Positions 1 through 5,596 of a stretch of DNA of 5,897 bases are shown in pieces. Origin of the DNA: Desulfobacteraceae bacterium (GTDB lineage: Bacteria > Desulfobacterota > Desulfobacteria > Desulfobacterales > UBA11574); the NCBI GenBank assembly GCA_029857875.1, contig JAOUGB010000171.1, forward strand, positions 1-5,897. Reading direction: 5' to 3'. Position 1 is the stretch's first letter. Each line of letters begins with the position of its first letter. The notes below the pieces were generated by a model. The model saw only the letters and a list, made by a program, of their open reading frames with translations. It was not told the DNA's origin and searched no databases. The translations under genes were made by a program, and so were the position numbers.

Positions 1-370
1 TCTTTTTGTCATCGACGGATAAAACCAGCTCAATCAATGAAATGGGGGCGGCATCTCCCGGTCGCCTTCCAAGCTTAATAATTCGGGTGTAACCTCCTGA
101 TCTATCTCCATAGTGTTCGGCGGCTTCAGCAAAGAGTTTATGAACAACTTCTTTTTCCCTGACAATAGAAAGCGCCTGTCGCCTTGCATGAAGGTCACCC
201 CGTTTTGCCAGAGTAATTAAATTATCGGCCCACCGTCTTAATTCTTTTGCTTTGACGTCTGTTGTACGAATACGTTGATGTTTGAAAAGTGAGGTCACCA
301 TATTTCTGAACATGGCGTCCCGGTGACTGCTCGTTCTATTTAATTTTAAACCCGCTTTTCGATGTCTCAT
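1..370 (-). CDS. rplQ: 50S ribosomal protein L17 (3' end cut off by the window edge)
   Basis: L17 is a large-subunit ribosomal protein near the peptide exit tunnel. The frame opens at ATG (368-370) with [20 protein letters not shown], the hallmark L17 N-terminus, followed by [20 protein letters not shown] (the L17 'iqTTlaKAKElR' region) and later [20 protein letters not shown], the conserved C-terminal block. 123 codons are visible and the frame is still open at base 2. E. coli L17 is 127 residues, so probably only a short tail is missing, although some lineages carry longer tails. The start lies 8 nt after the rpoA stop, with a Shine-Dalgarno-like GGAAGGAGAG inside the last rpoA codons (about 13 nt upstream), which fits translational coupling. 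It is the last gene of the alpha operon here, as in most bacteria. Family assignment is certain; the 3' end is unknown. Confidence 0.97.
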   Translation of the reverse strand, partial: MRHRKAGLKLNRTSSHRDAMFRNMVTSLFKHQRIRTTDVKAKELRRWADNLITLAKRGDLHARRQALSIVREKEVVHKLFAEAAEHYGDRSGGYTRIIKLGRRPGDAAPISLIELVLSVDDKK

Positions 371-378
371 TAGCCTAA

Positions 379-1398
379 TTACTCTCCTTCCTCTGTATCT
401 TCCTCGAACGGCTCAAATCCTTCCAGCTTCATTCCAAGAGAAAGGTCCATTTCGCTGAGTACTTCTTTAATCTCATTTAAAGATTTTCTTCCAAAGTTTT
501 TGGTTTTAAGCATCTCTGCCTCTGTTTTACTTACCAACTGATAAATTTTTACAATGTTTGCGTTTTTAAGGCAGTTAGCACTGCGAACAGAAAGCTCAAG
601 TTCTTCAACACTTCTATAAAGATTCTCATTAAATTTAGGTTTTTCTTTTTCCTCAGTCTTTCTGACAGGCGCCGGCTCAAGCTGTTCATCAAAATTGATA
701 AAAATCGTCATCTGCTCCTTCAATATTTTAGCAGCATAGGACACTGCATCCTCAGGCAGAATACTTCCGTCCGTCCAGACTTCAAGGGTTAGTTTGTCAT
801 AATCCGTTCTCTGACCGACACGAGCATTCCCCACTACGTATGTTACACGTTTAATCGGTGAAAAAACAGAATCAACCGGTATTGTTCCCAGAGGTGCTTC
901 CTCATCTTTGTTTGCTTCTGACAATGAATAACCTTTACCCATATTTACGGTCATACTCATCTTTAATTTTGCTTTATCTGAAAGTGTTGCAATATGTTGT
1001 TCGGGATTCAACACTTCACATCTTCCATCTTCGCTGATGATATCGCCTGCAGTAACCTCCCTCTTTCCCTCCAGATCAATTCGAACTGTTTTCGGTTCAG
1101 AATCAGCAAGTTTGAAACGAACCTCCTTTAAATTTAGGATAATCTCGGACACATCTTCATATATACCTTGAATAACACTAAATTCGTGCATAACACCTTC
1201 AAACCTTACGGATGTTATAGCAGCGCCGTACAGAGAGGAAAGAATTATCCTTCTTAATGAATTTCCGATTGTTATACCAAATCCCCTTTCAAGAGGTTCA
1301 CAAACAAACTTTCCATAGCTGGGTTTGCTAGTTACCTGAACCTTTTTTGGCCTTATCATCTTTTGCCAGTTCATGTACATAAGTTCATTTGATGTCAT
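379..1398 (-). CDS. rpoA: DNA-directed RNA polymerase subunit alpha
   Basis: The alpha subunit dimerises to nucleate RNA polymerase assembly and contacts UP elements and activators. The 339-residue product has the N-terminal domain at about 15-240, with [18 protein letters not shown] (residues 34-51) carrying the assembly arginine (R50, matching E. coli R45). A charged linker follows at about 241-258, then the C-terminal domain at about 260-328. The latter contains VRSANCLK (R272 and N275 match E. coli R265 and N268) and NFGRKSL (G303, K305, S306 match G296, K298, S299), the DNA-contact set. It ends in an acidic tail, FEEDTEEGE, that differs from the E. coli end. The ATG at 1398 has GGAG 8 nt upstream (1407-1410). 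Internal methionines at residues 7 and 9 are alternative starts, because relatives often begin near MYxNW. A 104-nt spacer separates it from rpsD; rplQ follows after 8 nt. Confidence 0.98.
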   Translation of the reverse strand: MTSNELMYMNWQKMIRPKKVQVTSKPSYGKFVCEPLERGFGITIGNSLRRIILSSLYGAAITSVRFEGVMHEFSVIQGIYEDVSEIILNLKEVRFKLADSEPKTVRIDLEGKREVTAGDIISEDGRCEVLNPEQHIATLSDKAKLKMSMTVNMGKGYSLSEANKDEEAPLGTIPVDSVFSPIKRVTYVVGNARVGQRTDYDKLTLEVWTDGSILPEDAVSYAAKILKEQMTIFINFDEQLEPAPVRKTEEKEKPKFNENLYRSVEELELSVRSANCLKNANIVKIYQLVSKTEAEMLKTKNFGRKSLNEIKEVLSEMDLSLGMKLEGFEPFEEDTEEGE

Positions 1399-1436
1399 TA
1401 TAAATTCTCCAATTTTTTTAAGAGGAATATCGGCAG

Positions 1437-1458
1437 GATATATGAATGATATATGAAA
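1437..1458. repeat. Tandem 11-bp direct repeat in the rpsD-rpoA spacer
   Basis: On the + strand GATATATGAAT (1437-1447) is followed immediately by GATATATGAAA (1448-1458), matching at 10 of 11 positions. The period is close to one helical turn. It lies 39 nt upstream of the rpoA start. The repeat is directly visible; any role (protein site, RNA element) is unproven, and such AT-rich repeats can arise by slippage. Confidence 0.5.
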
Positions 1459-1460
1459 TT

Positions 1461-1480
1461 ATGACTGTCCTACAGTCCAT
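1461..1480 (-). promoter_or_regulatory. Hairpin-forming inverted repeat upstream of rpoA
   Basis: GACTGT (1463-1468) and ACAGTC (1472-1477) are perfect inverted repeats around a 3-nt loop. Two more A-T pairs (1461-1462 with 1479-1480) extend the stem if base 1478 is bulged. It sits in the 104-nt rpsD-rpoA spacer, 23 nt after the rpsD stop. No U-tract follows on the transcribed strand, so it does not look like an intrinsic terminator. A processing site or mRNA-stability element that adjusts rpoA relative to the ribosomal genes is possible but is inference. Confidence 0.35.
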
Positions 1481-1502
1481 ATTTTACATCCTTTATCTTC
1501 AA

Positions 1503-2132
1503 CTACTTAGAATAAAGCTCTACTATAAGTTGTTCCTGAATAGGTGTTGTTATATCTTCACGAGAAGGAAACTCTTTTACCATTCCTTTCATGTTCTCTT
1601 TTTCTAAGTCAAGCCACTGCGGAATACCTCTTCGTACCACAGCATCAAGTGCACCTTCTAGAAACTGAATCTTACGGCTCTTTTCTCGAACTTCAACAAC
1701 ATCCCCGATTTTAATAAGATATGATGGAATATTAACTTTTTTGCCATTAATCAGAAAGTGATTGTGCCTTACAAAGTGGCGGCCTTGAGCTCGAGAATTA
1801 ACAAAGCCCAATCGATAAACAACATTGTCAAGTCTGCGTTCCAAAAATACCAAAAGATTTGTGCCGGTAATGCCTTTCTGATGATCTGCTCTTTCAAAAA
1901 ATAGGTGGAACTGTTTTTCTGAAAGACCGTACATCCGTTTTACTTTCTGTTTTTCTCTAAGCTGAATCCCGTAATCTGATATTTTTCTGCCGCGACGTTG
2001 CCCGTGCTGACCCGGTGGATAACCGCGTCGATCGAAAGCACATTTATCCGAATAACAGCGGTCTCCCTTAAGAAACAATTTTAAGTTTTCGCGCCGGCAT
2101 ATCCGGCATACTGAACCTGTATATCGAGCCAA
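1503..2132 (-). CDS. rpsD: 30S ribosomal protein S4 (zinc-finger type, TTG start)
   Basis: S4 is a primary 16S rRNA-binding protein that nucleates the 30S body. In several bacteria it also represses its own operon by binding mRNA. The 209-residue product has an N-terminal domain with C9, C12, C26 and C31 (CRIC...CYSDKC), the zinc-binding set of the C+ S4 form known from Thermus. [14 protein letters not shown] follows, then the S4 RNA-binding domain at about 98-160 ([36 protein letters not shown]), and the typical end [13 protein letters not shown]. The initiation codon is TTG (2130-2132), encoding the first residue of the conserved M-A-R-Y start. No ATG or GTG lies near it, and a strong AAGGAGG stands 5 nt upstream. 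A 119-nt spacer with a long inverted repeat separates it from rpsK. The family is certain and the start very likely. Confidence 0.97.
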   Translation of the reverse strand: MARYTGSVCRICRRENLKLFLKGDRCYSDKCAFDRRGYPPGQHGQRRGRKISDYGIQLREKQKVKRMYGLSEKQFHLFFERADHQKGITGTNLLVFLERRLDNVVYRLGFVNSRAQGRHFVRHNHFLINGKKVNIPSYLIKIGDVVEVREKSRKIQFLEGALDAVVRRGIPQWLDLEKENMKGMVKEFPSREDITTPIQEQLIVELYSK

Positions 2133-2137
2133 GTATT

Positions 2138-2144
2138 CCTCCTT
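2138..2144 (-). promoter_or_regulatory. Shine-Dalgarno of rpsD that fixes a TTG start
   Basis: The minus strand reads AAGGAGG, fully complementary to the 16S 3' end core, followed by AATAC and then TTG. The 5-nt spacing together with the conserved S4 N-terminus beginning exactly there selects TTG as the start codon. Confidence 0.85.
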
Positions 2145-2150
2145 AGTCTT

Positions 2151-2218
2151 TTATTTGTGAATTTGATTATCCCTGTGTCAAAAAGTTCAAGAAACTATTA
2201 TTTCCTTATCACAAATAA
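2151..2218 (-). promoter_or_regulatory. Long inverted repeat in the rpsD leader (candidate mRNA control element)
   Basis: TTATTTGTGA (2151-2160) and TCACAAATAA (2209-2218) are perfect 10-bp inverted repeats separated by 48 nt. In the minus-strand mRNA the 3' arm ends 6 nt before the rpsD Shine-Dalgarno. The loop also holds a small GAAA/TTTC hairpin. The position in a 119-nt spacer directly before the gene for S4 would suit feedback control of rpsD by its own product, as is known for S4 in other bacteria at different leaders. That role is inference: the sequence only shows the repeat and its position. The stem is mostly A-U, with three G-C pairs. Confidence 0.4.
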
Positions 2219-2251
2219 TTGAACATTTTCGACCATTAAATCTTCTAATAA

Positions 2252-2638
2252 TTAAACCCTTCTTCGCTTGGGTGGTCGACAACCATTATGCGGTATGGGC
2301 GTTACATCCTTAATCATTAGAACGTTAAATCCTGCAGCCTGCAGCGATCGAAGAGCAGATTCCCGTCCGGAACCCGGGCCTTTAACGTACACCTCTACAT
2401 TTTTCATCCCGTGTTCCATTGCTTTTTTAGCAGCATCCTCCGCTGCAATCTGAGCAGCAAATGGTGTGCTCTTTCGTGATCCCTTAAAACCCTGGACCCC
2501 CGAACTCGACCAGGCAACGACATTACCCGCAGGATCTGTAATTGTAACGATCGTATTGTTAAAAGTCGACTGAATATGAACGATACCGCTGGGTATATTT
2601 TTCTTTTCTTTTCGTTTGGTTCGAACTTTTTTTGCCAT
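2252..2638 (-). CDS. rpsK: 30S ribosomal protein S11
   Basis: S11 sits on the 30S platform and helps form the mRNA exit/E-site region together with S7 and 16S rRNA. The product has 128 residues, the normal bacterial length (E. coli 129). After a basic N-terminal extension (1-13) come the family blocks [59 protein letters not shown] and the C-terminal [18 protein letters not shown]. Asn118 in HNG matches the asparagine that becomes isoaspartate in E. coli S11 (known there, not testable here). The ATG (2636-2638) has AGGAG 8 nt upstream. It lies between rpsM (70-nt spacer, with only a weak TTGAT/ATCAA hairpin at 2675-2688) and rpsD (119-nt spacer), the standard alpha-operon order. Confidence 0.98.
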   Translation of the reverse strand: MAKKVRTKRKEKKNIPSGIVHIQSTFNNTIVTITDPAGNVVAWSSSGVQGFKGSRKSTPFAAQIAAEDAAKKAMEHGMKNVEVYVKGPGSGRESALRSLQAAGFNVLMIKDVTPIPHNGCRPPKRRRV

Positions 2639-2708
2639 GGTTTATGCTCCTGACAACCGATTCGTTATCCATCATTGATCATTATCAACTCAAATAATAA
2701 ATAACTTT

Positions 2709-3092
2709 TTATTTTTTCTTAACGCCACCTTTCTTCTTGATAGCTGATCTTCTGGGTCCTTTTCGAGTTCGTGCGTTTGTACTTGTCCGCTGTCCACGCA
2801 CCGGCAGTGATTTTCGATGGCGAAGACCTCGGTATGATCCAAGATCCATCAACCTTTTAATATTCATTGAAACTTCGGTACGAAGTTCTCCTTCAACTTT
2901 ATAATCTTTATCAATTAACTTGCGGATACTGTTTATCTCAGTTTCTGACAAATCATCTGTCTTCGTATCAGCATTAATATTAAGCTGTTGGAGTATGCGC
3001 TTTGAAATACATGGACCGATACCATAAATATATGTAAGTCCCACCTCAATTCGTTTGCGTCTCGGCAAATCTACTCCTGCAATTCTTGCCAA
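2709..3092 (-). CDS. rpsM: 30S ribosomal protein S13 (TTG start)
   Basis: S13 is in the 30S head, bridges to the 50S subunit, and its basic tail reaches the P-site tRNA. With the TTG start the product has 127 residues: [20 protein letters not shown] at the N-terminus, the [14 protein letters not shown] helix-hairpin-helix region at about 21-34, then [20 protein letters not shown] and NARTRKGPR, the S13 signature, and a Lys-rich tail to 127. The frame stays open upstream to an ATG at 3158, but that would add 22 residues encoded by the rpmJ sequence in another frame. By contrast TTG (3090-3092) has AAGGAGG 7 nt upstream and gives exactly the conserved N-terminus. The start lies 16 nt after the rpmJ stop, so the pair is probably co-translated. 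The family is certain and the start highly likely. Confidence 0.96.
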   Translation of the reverse strand: MARIAGVDLPRRKRIEVGLTYIYGIGPCISKRILQQLNINADTKTDDLSETEINSIRKLIDKDYKVEGELRTEVSMNIKRLMDLGSYRGLRHRKSLPVRGQRTSTNARTRKGPRRSAIKKKGGVKKK

Positions 3093-3099
3093 AGCTAAT

Positions 3100-3106
3100 C
3101 CTCCTT
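3100..3106 (-). promoter_or_regulatory. Shine-Dalgarno of rpsM that fixes a TTG start
   Basis: The minus strand reads AAGGAGG then ATTAGCT then TTG, beginning two bases after the rpmJ TAA. This site plus S13 homology rejects the upstream in-frame ATG at 3158. Confidence 0.85.
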
Positions 3107-3108
3107 TT

Positions 3109-3222
3109 TTATCCTTGCCTTTGTTTGTGCCGCTTATTCTCGCAGATGACCCTAACAACTCTTTTTCTGCGAACGATCTTACACTTGGCGCATATTTTCT
3201 TAACCGATGCTCTTACTTTCAT
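3109..3222 (-). CDS. rpmJ: 50S ribosomal protein L36 (zinc-binding form)
   Basis: This short gene encodes the smallest large-subunit protein, which helps stabilise 23S rRNA near the base of the L7/L12 stalk and is bound by a zinc ion. Translation of the minus strand gives 37 residues, beginning [15 protein letters not shown] and ending [10 protein letters not shown], both canonical L36. The zinc ligands are present as C11, C14, C27 and H32 (C+ form). Residue 21 is Arg in RRKRVVRV, where most homologues I recall have Gly. ATG (3220-3222) has AGGAG 8 nt upstream, and the stop is TAA (3109-3111). It lies between infA (80-nt spacer with nested inverted repeats) and rpsM (16 nt), the usual place at the spc/alpha junction. 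Its sequence also hosts the false upstream extension of rpsM in another frame. Confidence 0.97.
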   Translation of the reverse strand: MKVRASVKKICAKCKIVRRKRVVRVICENKRHKQRQG

Positions 3223-3241
3223 TCAAAATACTCCTTTAAAA

Positions 3242-3287
3242 GGGTATCAGTCAAAAGAGATTAACTCTCTACAGACAACCTATACCC
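3242..3287 (-). promoter_or_regulatory. Nested inverted repeats in the infA-rpmJ spacer
   Basis: GGGTAT (3242-3247) pairs with ATACCC (3282-3287). Inside that, AGAGA (3256-3260) pairs with TCTCT (3266-3270) around a 5-nt loop. In the mRNA the outer stem closes 4 nt before AAAGGAG, the rpmJ ribosome binding site. Since this 80-nt gap is where the spc genes end and the alpha genes begin, an RNA control element for the downstream genes is plausible. The pairing is visible; a function is inference, and both stems are short. Confidence 0.35.
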
Positions 3288-3302
3288 ATAATCGATCACC
3301 TT

Positions 3303-3521
3303 TTATTTTGACCTGTATGTTATTCTTCCACGAGATAGATCATATGGAGAAAGTTCAACCGTGACTTTATCTCCAGGCAATATTTTAATAAAATGCATGC
3401 GCATTTTACCTGAGATATGCGCAAGCACCTGATGCTTATTTTCTAGTTCTACCTTGAACATTGCATTGGGCAATGTCTCGAGTACAACACCTTCAACTTT
3501 AATTGCCTCTTCTTTCGGCAT
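3303..3521 (-). CDS. infA: Translation initiation factor IF-1
   Basis: IF-1 binds the 30S A site during initiation, acting with IF-2 and IF-3. The 72-residue product is the exact usual length and is a single S1/OB-fold domain. It begins [20 protein letters not shown] and contains [20 protein letters not shown] and [20 protein letters not shown], with the C-terminal YRSK. Sequence identity to E. coli IF-1 is obvious by eye throughout, although HQVLAHIS and MHFIKILPG show lineage differences. ATG (3519-3521) is preceded by a G-rich AGGGGG at about 5-10 nt, a less canonical Shine-Dalgarno than those of the neighbours. The gene follows secY after only 30 nt with no adk or map in between, so it is part of the same transcription unit. 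Confidence 0.98.
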   Translation of the reverse strand: MPKEEAIKVEGVVLETLPNAMFKVELENKHQVLAHISGKMRMHFIKILPGDKVTVELSPYDLSRGRITYRSK

Positions 3522-3551
3522 ATTTGCCCCCTACTTGTTCACTAAAAAGTG

Positions 3552-4868
3552 TTAGAATCTTCCTTTCACTCTGGCTCCGCCCTTTTTTAAAAACCCTTCG
3601 TAATGTCGGGTCAGCATATGAGATTCTATTTGCTGAATGGTATCGATGGCAACTCCCACAACAATTAAAAGAGCAGTACCACCAAAATAAAAAGGCACAT
3701 TAAACTTTGTCATTAAAACAGATGGTAACACGCACACTGCAGACACATATATAGCCCCGCCTAAAGTAATTCGAGTCAAAACCCTATCGATATAGTCTGC
3801 CGTACGTTTACCCGGGCGGATACCTGGAATATATCCACCCTGTTTTTTCATATTCTCTGCAACATCGGCGGGATTGAAAGTAATGGCAGTATAAAAGTAG
3901 CAGAAAAAGAATATAAACCCGACATATAAAGCTTCATACGCTATGTTACCCGGCCTCATGGCTGAAGCCACACGCTGCATCCATGGAACTGCAATAAAAC
4001 TGGCCAAAGTTGCCGGAAACATTATAATTGATGAAGCGAAAATCGGTGGTATTACACCTGAGGTATTAACCTTTAGGGGCAGATGAGTGCTCTGACCACC
4101 ATACATTTTTCGTCCGACGACTCTTTTGGCATACTGAACCGATATCCGCCGCTGGCCCTGCTCCATATAGATGATGAAAGCGATAACAAGTATCATTAGA
4201 ACAACCAAAATGAGAACAACAAACAACCCCATTTCACCTGTTGAAAGGAGGCGGAATGTATTTCCGGTTGCAGTTGGCATTCGTGCGACAATGCCGGCGA
4301 ATATGATAAGAGAAATACCGTTGCCGATACCCCGTTCAGTAATCTGTTCACCCAGCCACATAATAAAGGCCGTCCCCGCCGTTAGGGTCATTACTGTCAT
4401 AAGTCTGAATGCCCATCCGGGGAAAATAACCACCGGAGCGCCACCGGGAGAAGTCATTTGTTCAAGGCCGATACTAATACCGAATCCCTGAATGATGCTA
4501 AGCAGTATCGTGCCGTAACGGGTGTACTGTGTTATCTTTTTTCTTCCCTGTTCACCCTCTTTAGACAAGCGTTCTAGATGCGGAATTGTCACCGTTAAAA
4601 GCTGAAGTATAATCGATGCACTGATATAGGGCATTATCCCGAGAGCAAAAACAGAAAGCCGCTCTAAAGCACCGCCCGAAAACATATCAAAAAGACCAAG
4701 CAACGTCCCTTTTGCTTGCGCAAAAAAAGAGGCCAGGGCCACAGCGTCTATGCCTGGAGTTGGAACATGAACACCAATACGATAGACAATAAGCAGTCCT
4801 AATGTATATAAAATCCTTTTTTTCAGCTCCGGTATTTTGAATATATTTCCGAACCCGCCACCAAGCAT
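3552..4868 (-). CDS. secY: Protein translocase subunit SecY
   Basis: SecY is the inner-membrane channel of the Sec translocon; with SecE and SecG it passes secretory proteins delivered by SecA and inserts membrane proteins with the ribosome. The product has 438 residues and ten predicted hydrophobic segments, starting at about 18-36. Recognisable parts are the plug region at about 57-72, [17 protein letters not shown] (TM2, 75-91), [20 protein letters not shown] (170-189), the cytosolic loop [15 protein letters not shown] (240-254), [13 protein letters not shown] (TM7, 268-280), and the C5 loop [10 protein letters not shown] with R351 matching the essential E. coli R357. I chose ATG (4866-4868), one base after the rplO stop, because AGAGG lies 9 nt before it. 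A TTG three codons upstream would touch that site. infA follows after 30 nt. Confidence 0.97.
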   Translation of the reverse strand: MLGGGFGNIFKIPELKKRILYTLGLLIVYRIGVHVPTPGIDAVALASFFAQAKGTLLGLFDMFSGGALERLSVFALGIMPYISASIILQLLTVTIPHLERLSKEGEQGRKKITQYTRYGTILLSIIQGFGISIGLEQMTSPGGAPVVIFPGWAFRLMTVMTLTAGTAFIMWLGEQITERGIGNGISLIIFAGIVARMPTATGNTFRLLSTGEMGLFVVLILVVLMILVIAFIIYMEQGQRRISVQYAKRVVGRKMYGGQSTHLPLKVNTSGVIPPIFASSIIMFPATLASFIAVPWMQRVASAMRPGNIAYEALYVGFIFFFCYFYTAITFNPADVAENMKKQGGYIPGIRPGKRTADYIDRVLTRITLGGAIYVSAVCVLPSVLMTKFNVPFYFGGTALLIVVGVAIDTIQQIESHMLTRHYEGFLKKGGARVKGRF

Positions 4869-4869
4869 A

Positions 4870-5310
4870 TTAACCAACCTCTATATTCCCGCCAGCGGCA
4901 ATGATTTTATCTCTGGCGTTTTTACTGACCTCATTCACCTTGATTGTAAGCGGAATTTTAATCTCTCCTTGTCCGAGCAGTTTAATGCCGTCTCTTCGGC
5001 CTTTAACAAGACCGGCTCGAATAAGGGCCGCCTCATCCACAATATTCCCGCTCTCAAACCTTGCCAGGTCACGAATATTAATTACGGCTATTTTCTTTTT
5101 AAATATATTGGTAAAGCCGCCTTTGGGTAAACGACGATGAAGCGGCATTTGACCGCCTTCAAAACCAGGCCTTACACCGCCTCCACTGCGGCTGTTATGA
5201 CCTTTCGTACCTCTTCCGGCTGTTTTTCCTTTACCTGATCCCACACCACGTCCTACACGTTTTCGGGTTCCACGTGATCCGTCTGGTGGTAACAATTCAT
5301 TCAGTTTCAT
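4870..5310 (-). CDS. rplO: 50S ribosomal protein L15
   Basis: L15 is a late-assembly large-subunit protein whose long N-terminal arm threads into 23S rRNA. The 146-residue product has the Gly/Arg/Lys-rich arm at 1-65 ([60 protein letters not shown]). A globular C-terminal domain follows at about 70-146, with [18 protein letters not shown] and [18 protein letters not shown], matching the L15 signature near the end. The length is normal (E. coli 144). ATG (5308-5310) directly abuts the rpmD TAG stop, giving TAGATG. Its GAGGA ribosome binding site lies within the last rpmD codons, so re-initiation by terminating ribosomes is likely. The stop is followed by a single base before the secY start. 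Confidence 0.98.
   Translation of the reverse strand: MKLNELLPPDGSRGTRKRVGRGVGSGKGKTAGRGTKGHNSRSGGGVRPGFEGGQMPLHRRLPKGGFTNIFKKKIAVINIRDLARFESGNIVDEAALIRAGLVKGRRDGIKLLGQGEIKIPLTIKVNEVSKNARDKIIAAGGNIEVG
4878..4882 (-). promoter_or_regulatory. Shine-Dalgarno of secY inside the rplO end
   Basis: The minus strand reads AGAGG, nine bases before ATG at 4868 and directly abutting a possible TTG at 4877. The spacing favours the ATG, giving the conserved [15 protein letters not shown] start. Confidence 0.65.
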
Positions 5311-5493
5311 CTATTTTTCCTCGACTTTCACCAAATGCGAAACCGCGTGGACCATCCCTCGAATAGAAGGCGTGTCTTTAAGTTCAACCGTTCTATTAAT
5401 CTTTGTCAGTCCCATGCCTCGCAATACTTTCCGGTGTTTTTCGGGCCTTCCAATCATGCTTTTCACAAGAGTTATTTTCAACATTCCACTCAT
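5311..5493 (-). CDS. rpmD: 50S ribosomal protein L30
   Basis: L30 is a small large-subunit protein with a ferredoxin-like alpha/beta fold. The 60-residue product reads KITLVKSMIGRPEKHRKVL (positions 6-24), then RGMGLTKINRTVELKDTPSI and RGMVHAVSHLVKVEEK, all typical of bacterial L30 (E. coli 59 residues). ATG (5491-5493) has GTGAGGA 7 nt upstream (5501-5507). A second ATG three codons in is possible but lacks equally good spacing. Two consecutive in-frame TAA codons stand immediately before the start, closing a small open frame that occupies the 103-nt gap after rpsE. rplO starts on the base after the stop. Presence and position (S5-L30-L15) follow the spc operon. Confidence 0.97.
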   Translation of the reverse strand: MSGMLKITLVKSMIGRPEKHRKVLRGMGLTKINRTVELKDTPSIRGMVHAVSHLVKVEEK

Positions 5494-5496
5494 TTA

Positions 5497-5580
5497 TTAT
5501 TCCTCACCATTAACCATTGCCGATGGCCAATTTGATTGCCCTGGATCTTTTAATCTACAGATTAAGTCATCAATTCTCAT
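5497..5580 (-). CDS. Possible 27-codon small ORF between rpsE and rpmD (doubtful)
   Basis: ATG (5578-5580) opens a frame of 27 codons starting MRIDDLICRLKDPGQS and ending AMVNGEE, closed by tandem TAA TAA right before rpmD, in the same frame as rpmD. I do not recognise the peptide; no signal peptide or membrane segment is visible. Support for translation is weak: only AAGG abuts the ATG, with no properly spaced Shine-Dalgarno, although ribosomes ending rpsE 16 nt upstream could re-initiate. Its last codons contain the rpmD ribosome binding site, so it could act as a coupling leader peptide. The alternative is an untranslated structured spacer, since it overlaps a 16-nt palindrome at 5550-5565. 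Confidence 0.2.
   Translation of the reverse strand: MRIDDLICRLKDPGQSNWPSAMVNGEE
5550..5565 (-). promoter_or_regulatory. 16-nt palindrome in the rpsE-rpmD spacer
   Basis: TTAATCT (5550-5556) and AGATTAA (5559-5565) are perfect inverted repeats around AC. The upstream mRNA segment AGATTTAAG (about 5582-5590) could pair, with one bulge, to the same arm, giving a competing structure. A second small stem (CCAT 5514-5517 with ATGG 5523-5526) lies just before the rpmD binding site. It is either an mRNA hairpin or an operator-like dyad; no function can be assigned. Confidence 0.35.
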
Positions 5581-5596
5581 CCTTAAATCTTCAATC

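Noticed and set aside
2153..2181. Possible sigma-70 promoter before rpsD: a perfect TTGACA on the minus strand (2176-2181).
   Set aside because: At 17-nt spacing the -10 hexamer is ACAAAT, with only three consensus matches, and the segment overlaps the inverted repeat; not enough to call a promoter.
2331..2344. Tandem CCTGCAG CCTGCAG inside rpsK.
   Set aside because: It encodes the conserved S11 LQAAG segment with ordinary codons, so coding constraint explains it.
2675..2688. TTGAT-CATT-ATCAA hairpin in the rpsK-rpsM spacer.
   Set aside because: A five-pair AT-rich stem in a 70-nt AT-rich spacer is likely chance; mentioned only under rpsK.
3093..3158. A 22-codon upstream extension of rpsM starting at ATG 3158.
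   Set aside because: It lies wholly within rpmJ in another frame, has no S13-like sequence, and TTG at 3092 with AAGGAGG gives the exact conserved N-terminus.
3224..3253. Promoter-like TTGACT, 18 nt, TATTTT in front of rpmJ on the minus strand.
   Set aside because: The start point would fall at or inside the rpmJ start codon region and bypass its Shine-Dalgarno; the match is partial in AT-rich DNA.
3540..3551. Small hairpin CACT-AAAA-AGTG directly after the secY stop.
   Set aside because: Only four pairs, no GC-rich stem and no U-tract; expected by chance and not a terminator.
4171..4491. Plus-strand open frame of 106 codons opposite secY, and similar ones such as 5372-5806 opposite rpsE/rpmD.
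   Set aside because: They are antisense to well-supported genes, have no recognisable domains, and their composition mirrors the opposite strand; shadows.
4869..4877. An upstream TTG start for secY at 4877, adding three residues and overlapping rplO.
   Set aside because: The only ribosome binding site (AGAGG 4878-4882) abuts this TTG with zero spacing but sits 9 nt from the ATG at 4868, which gives the family-like N-terminus.
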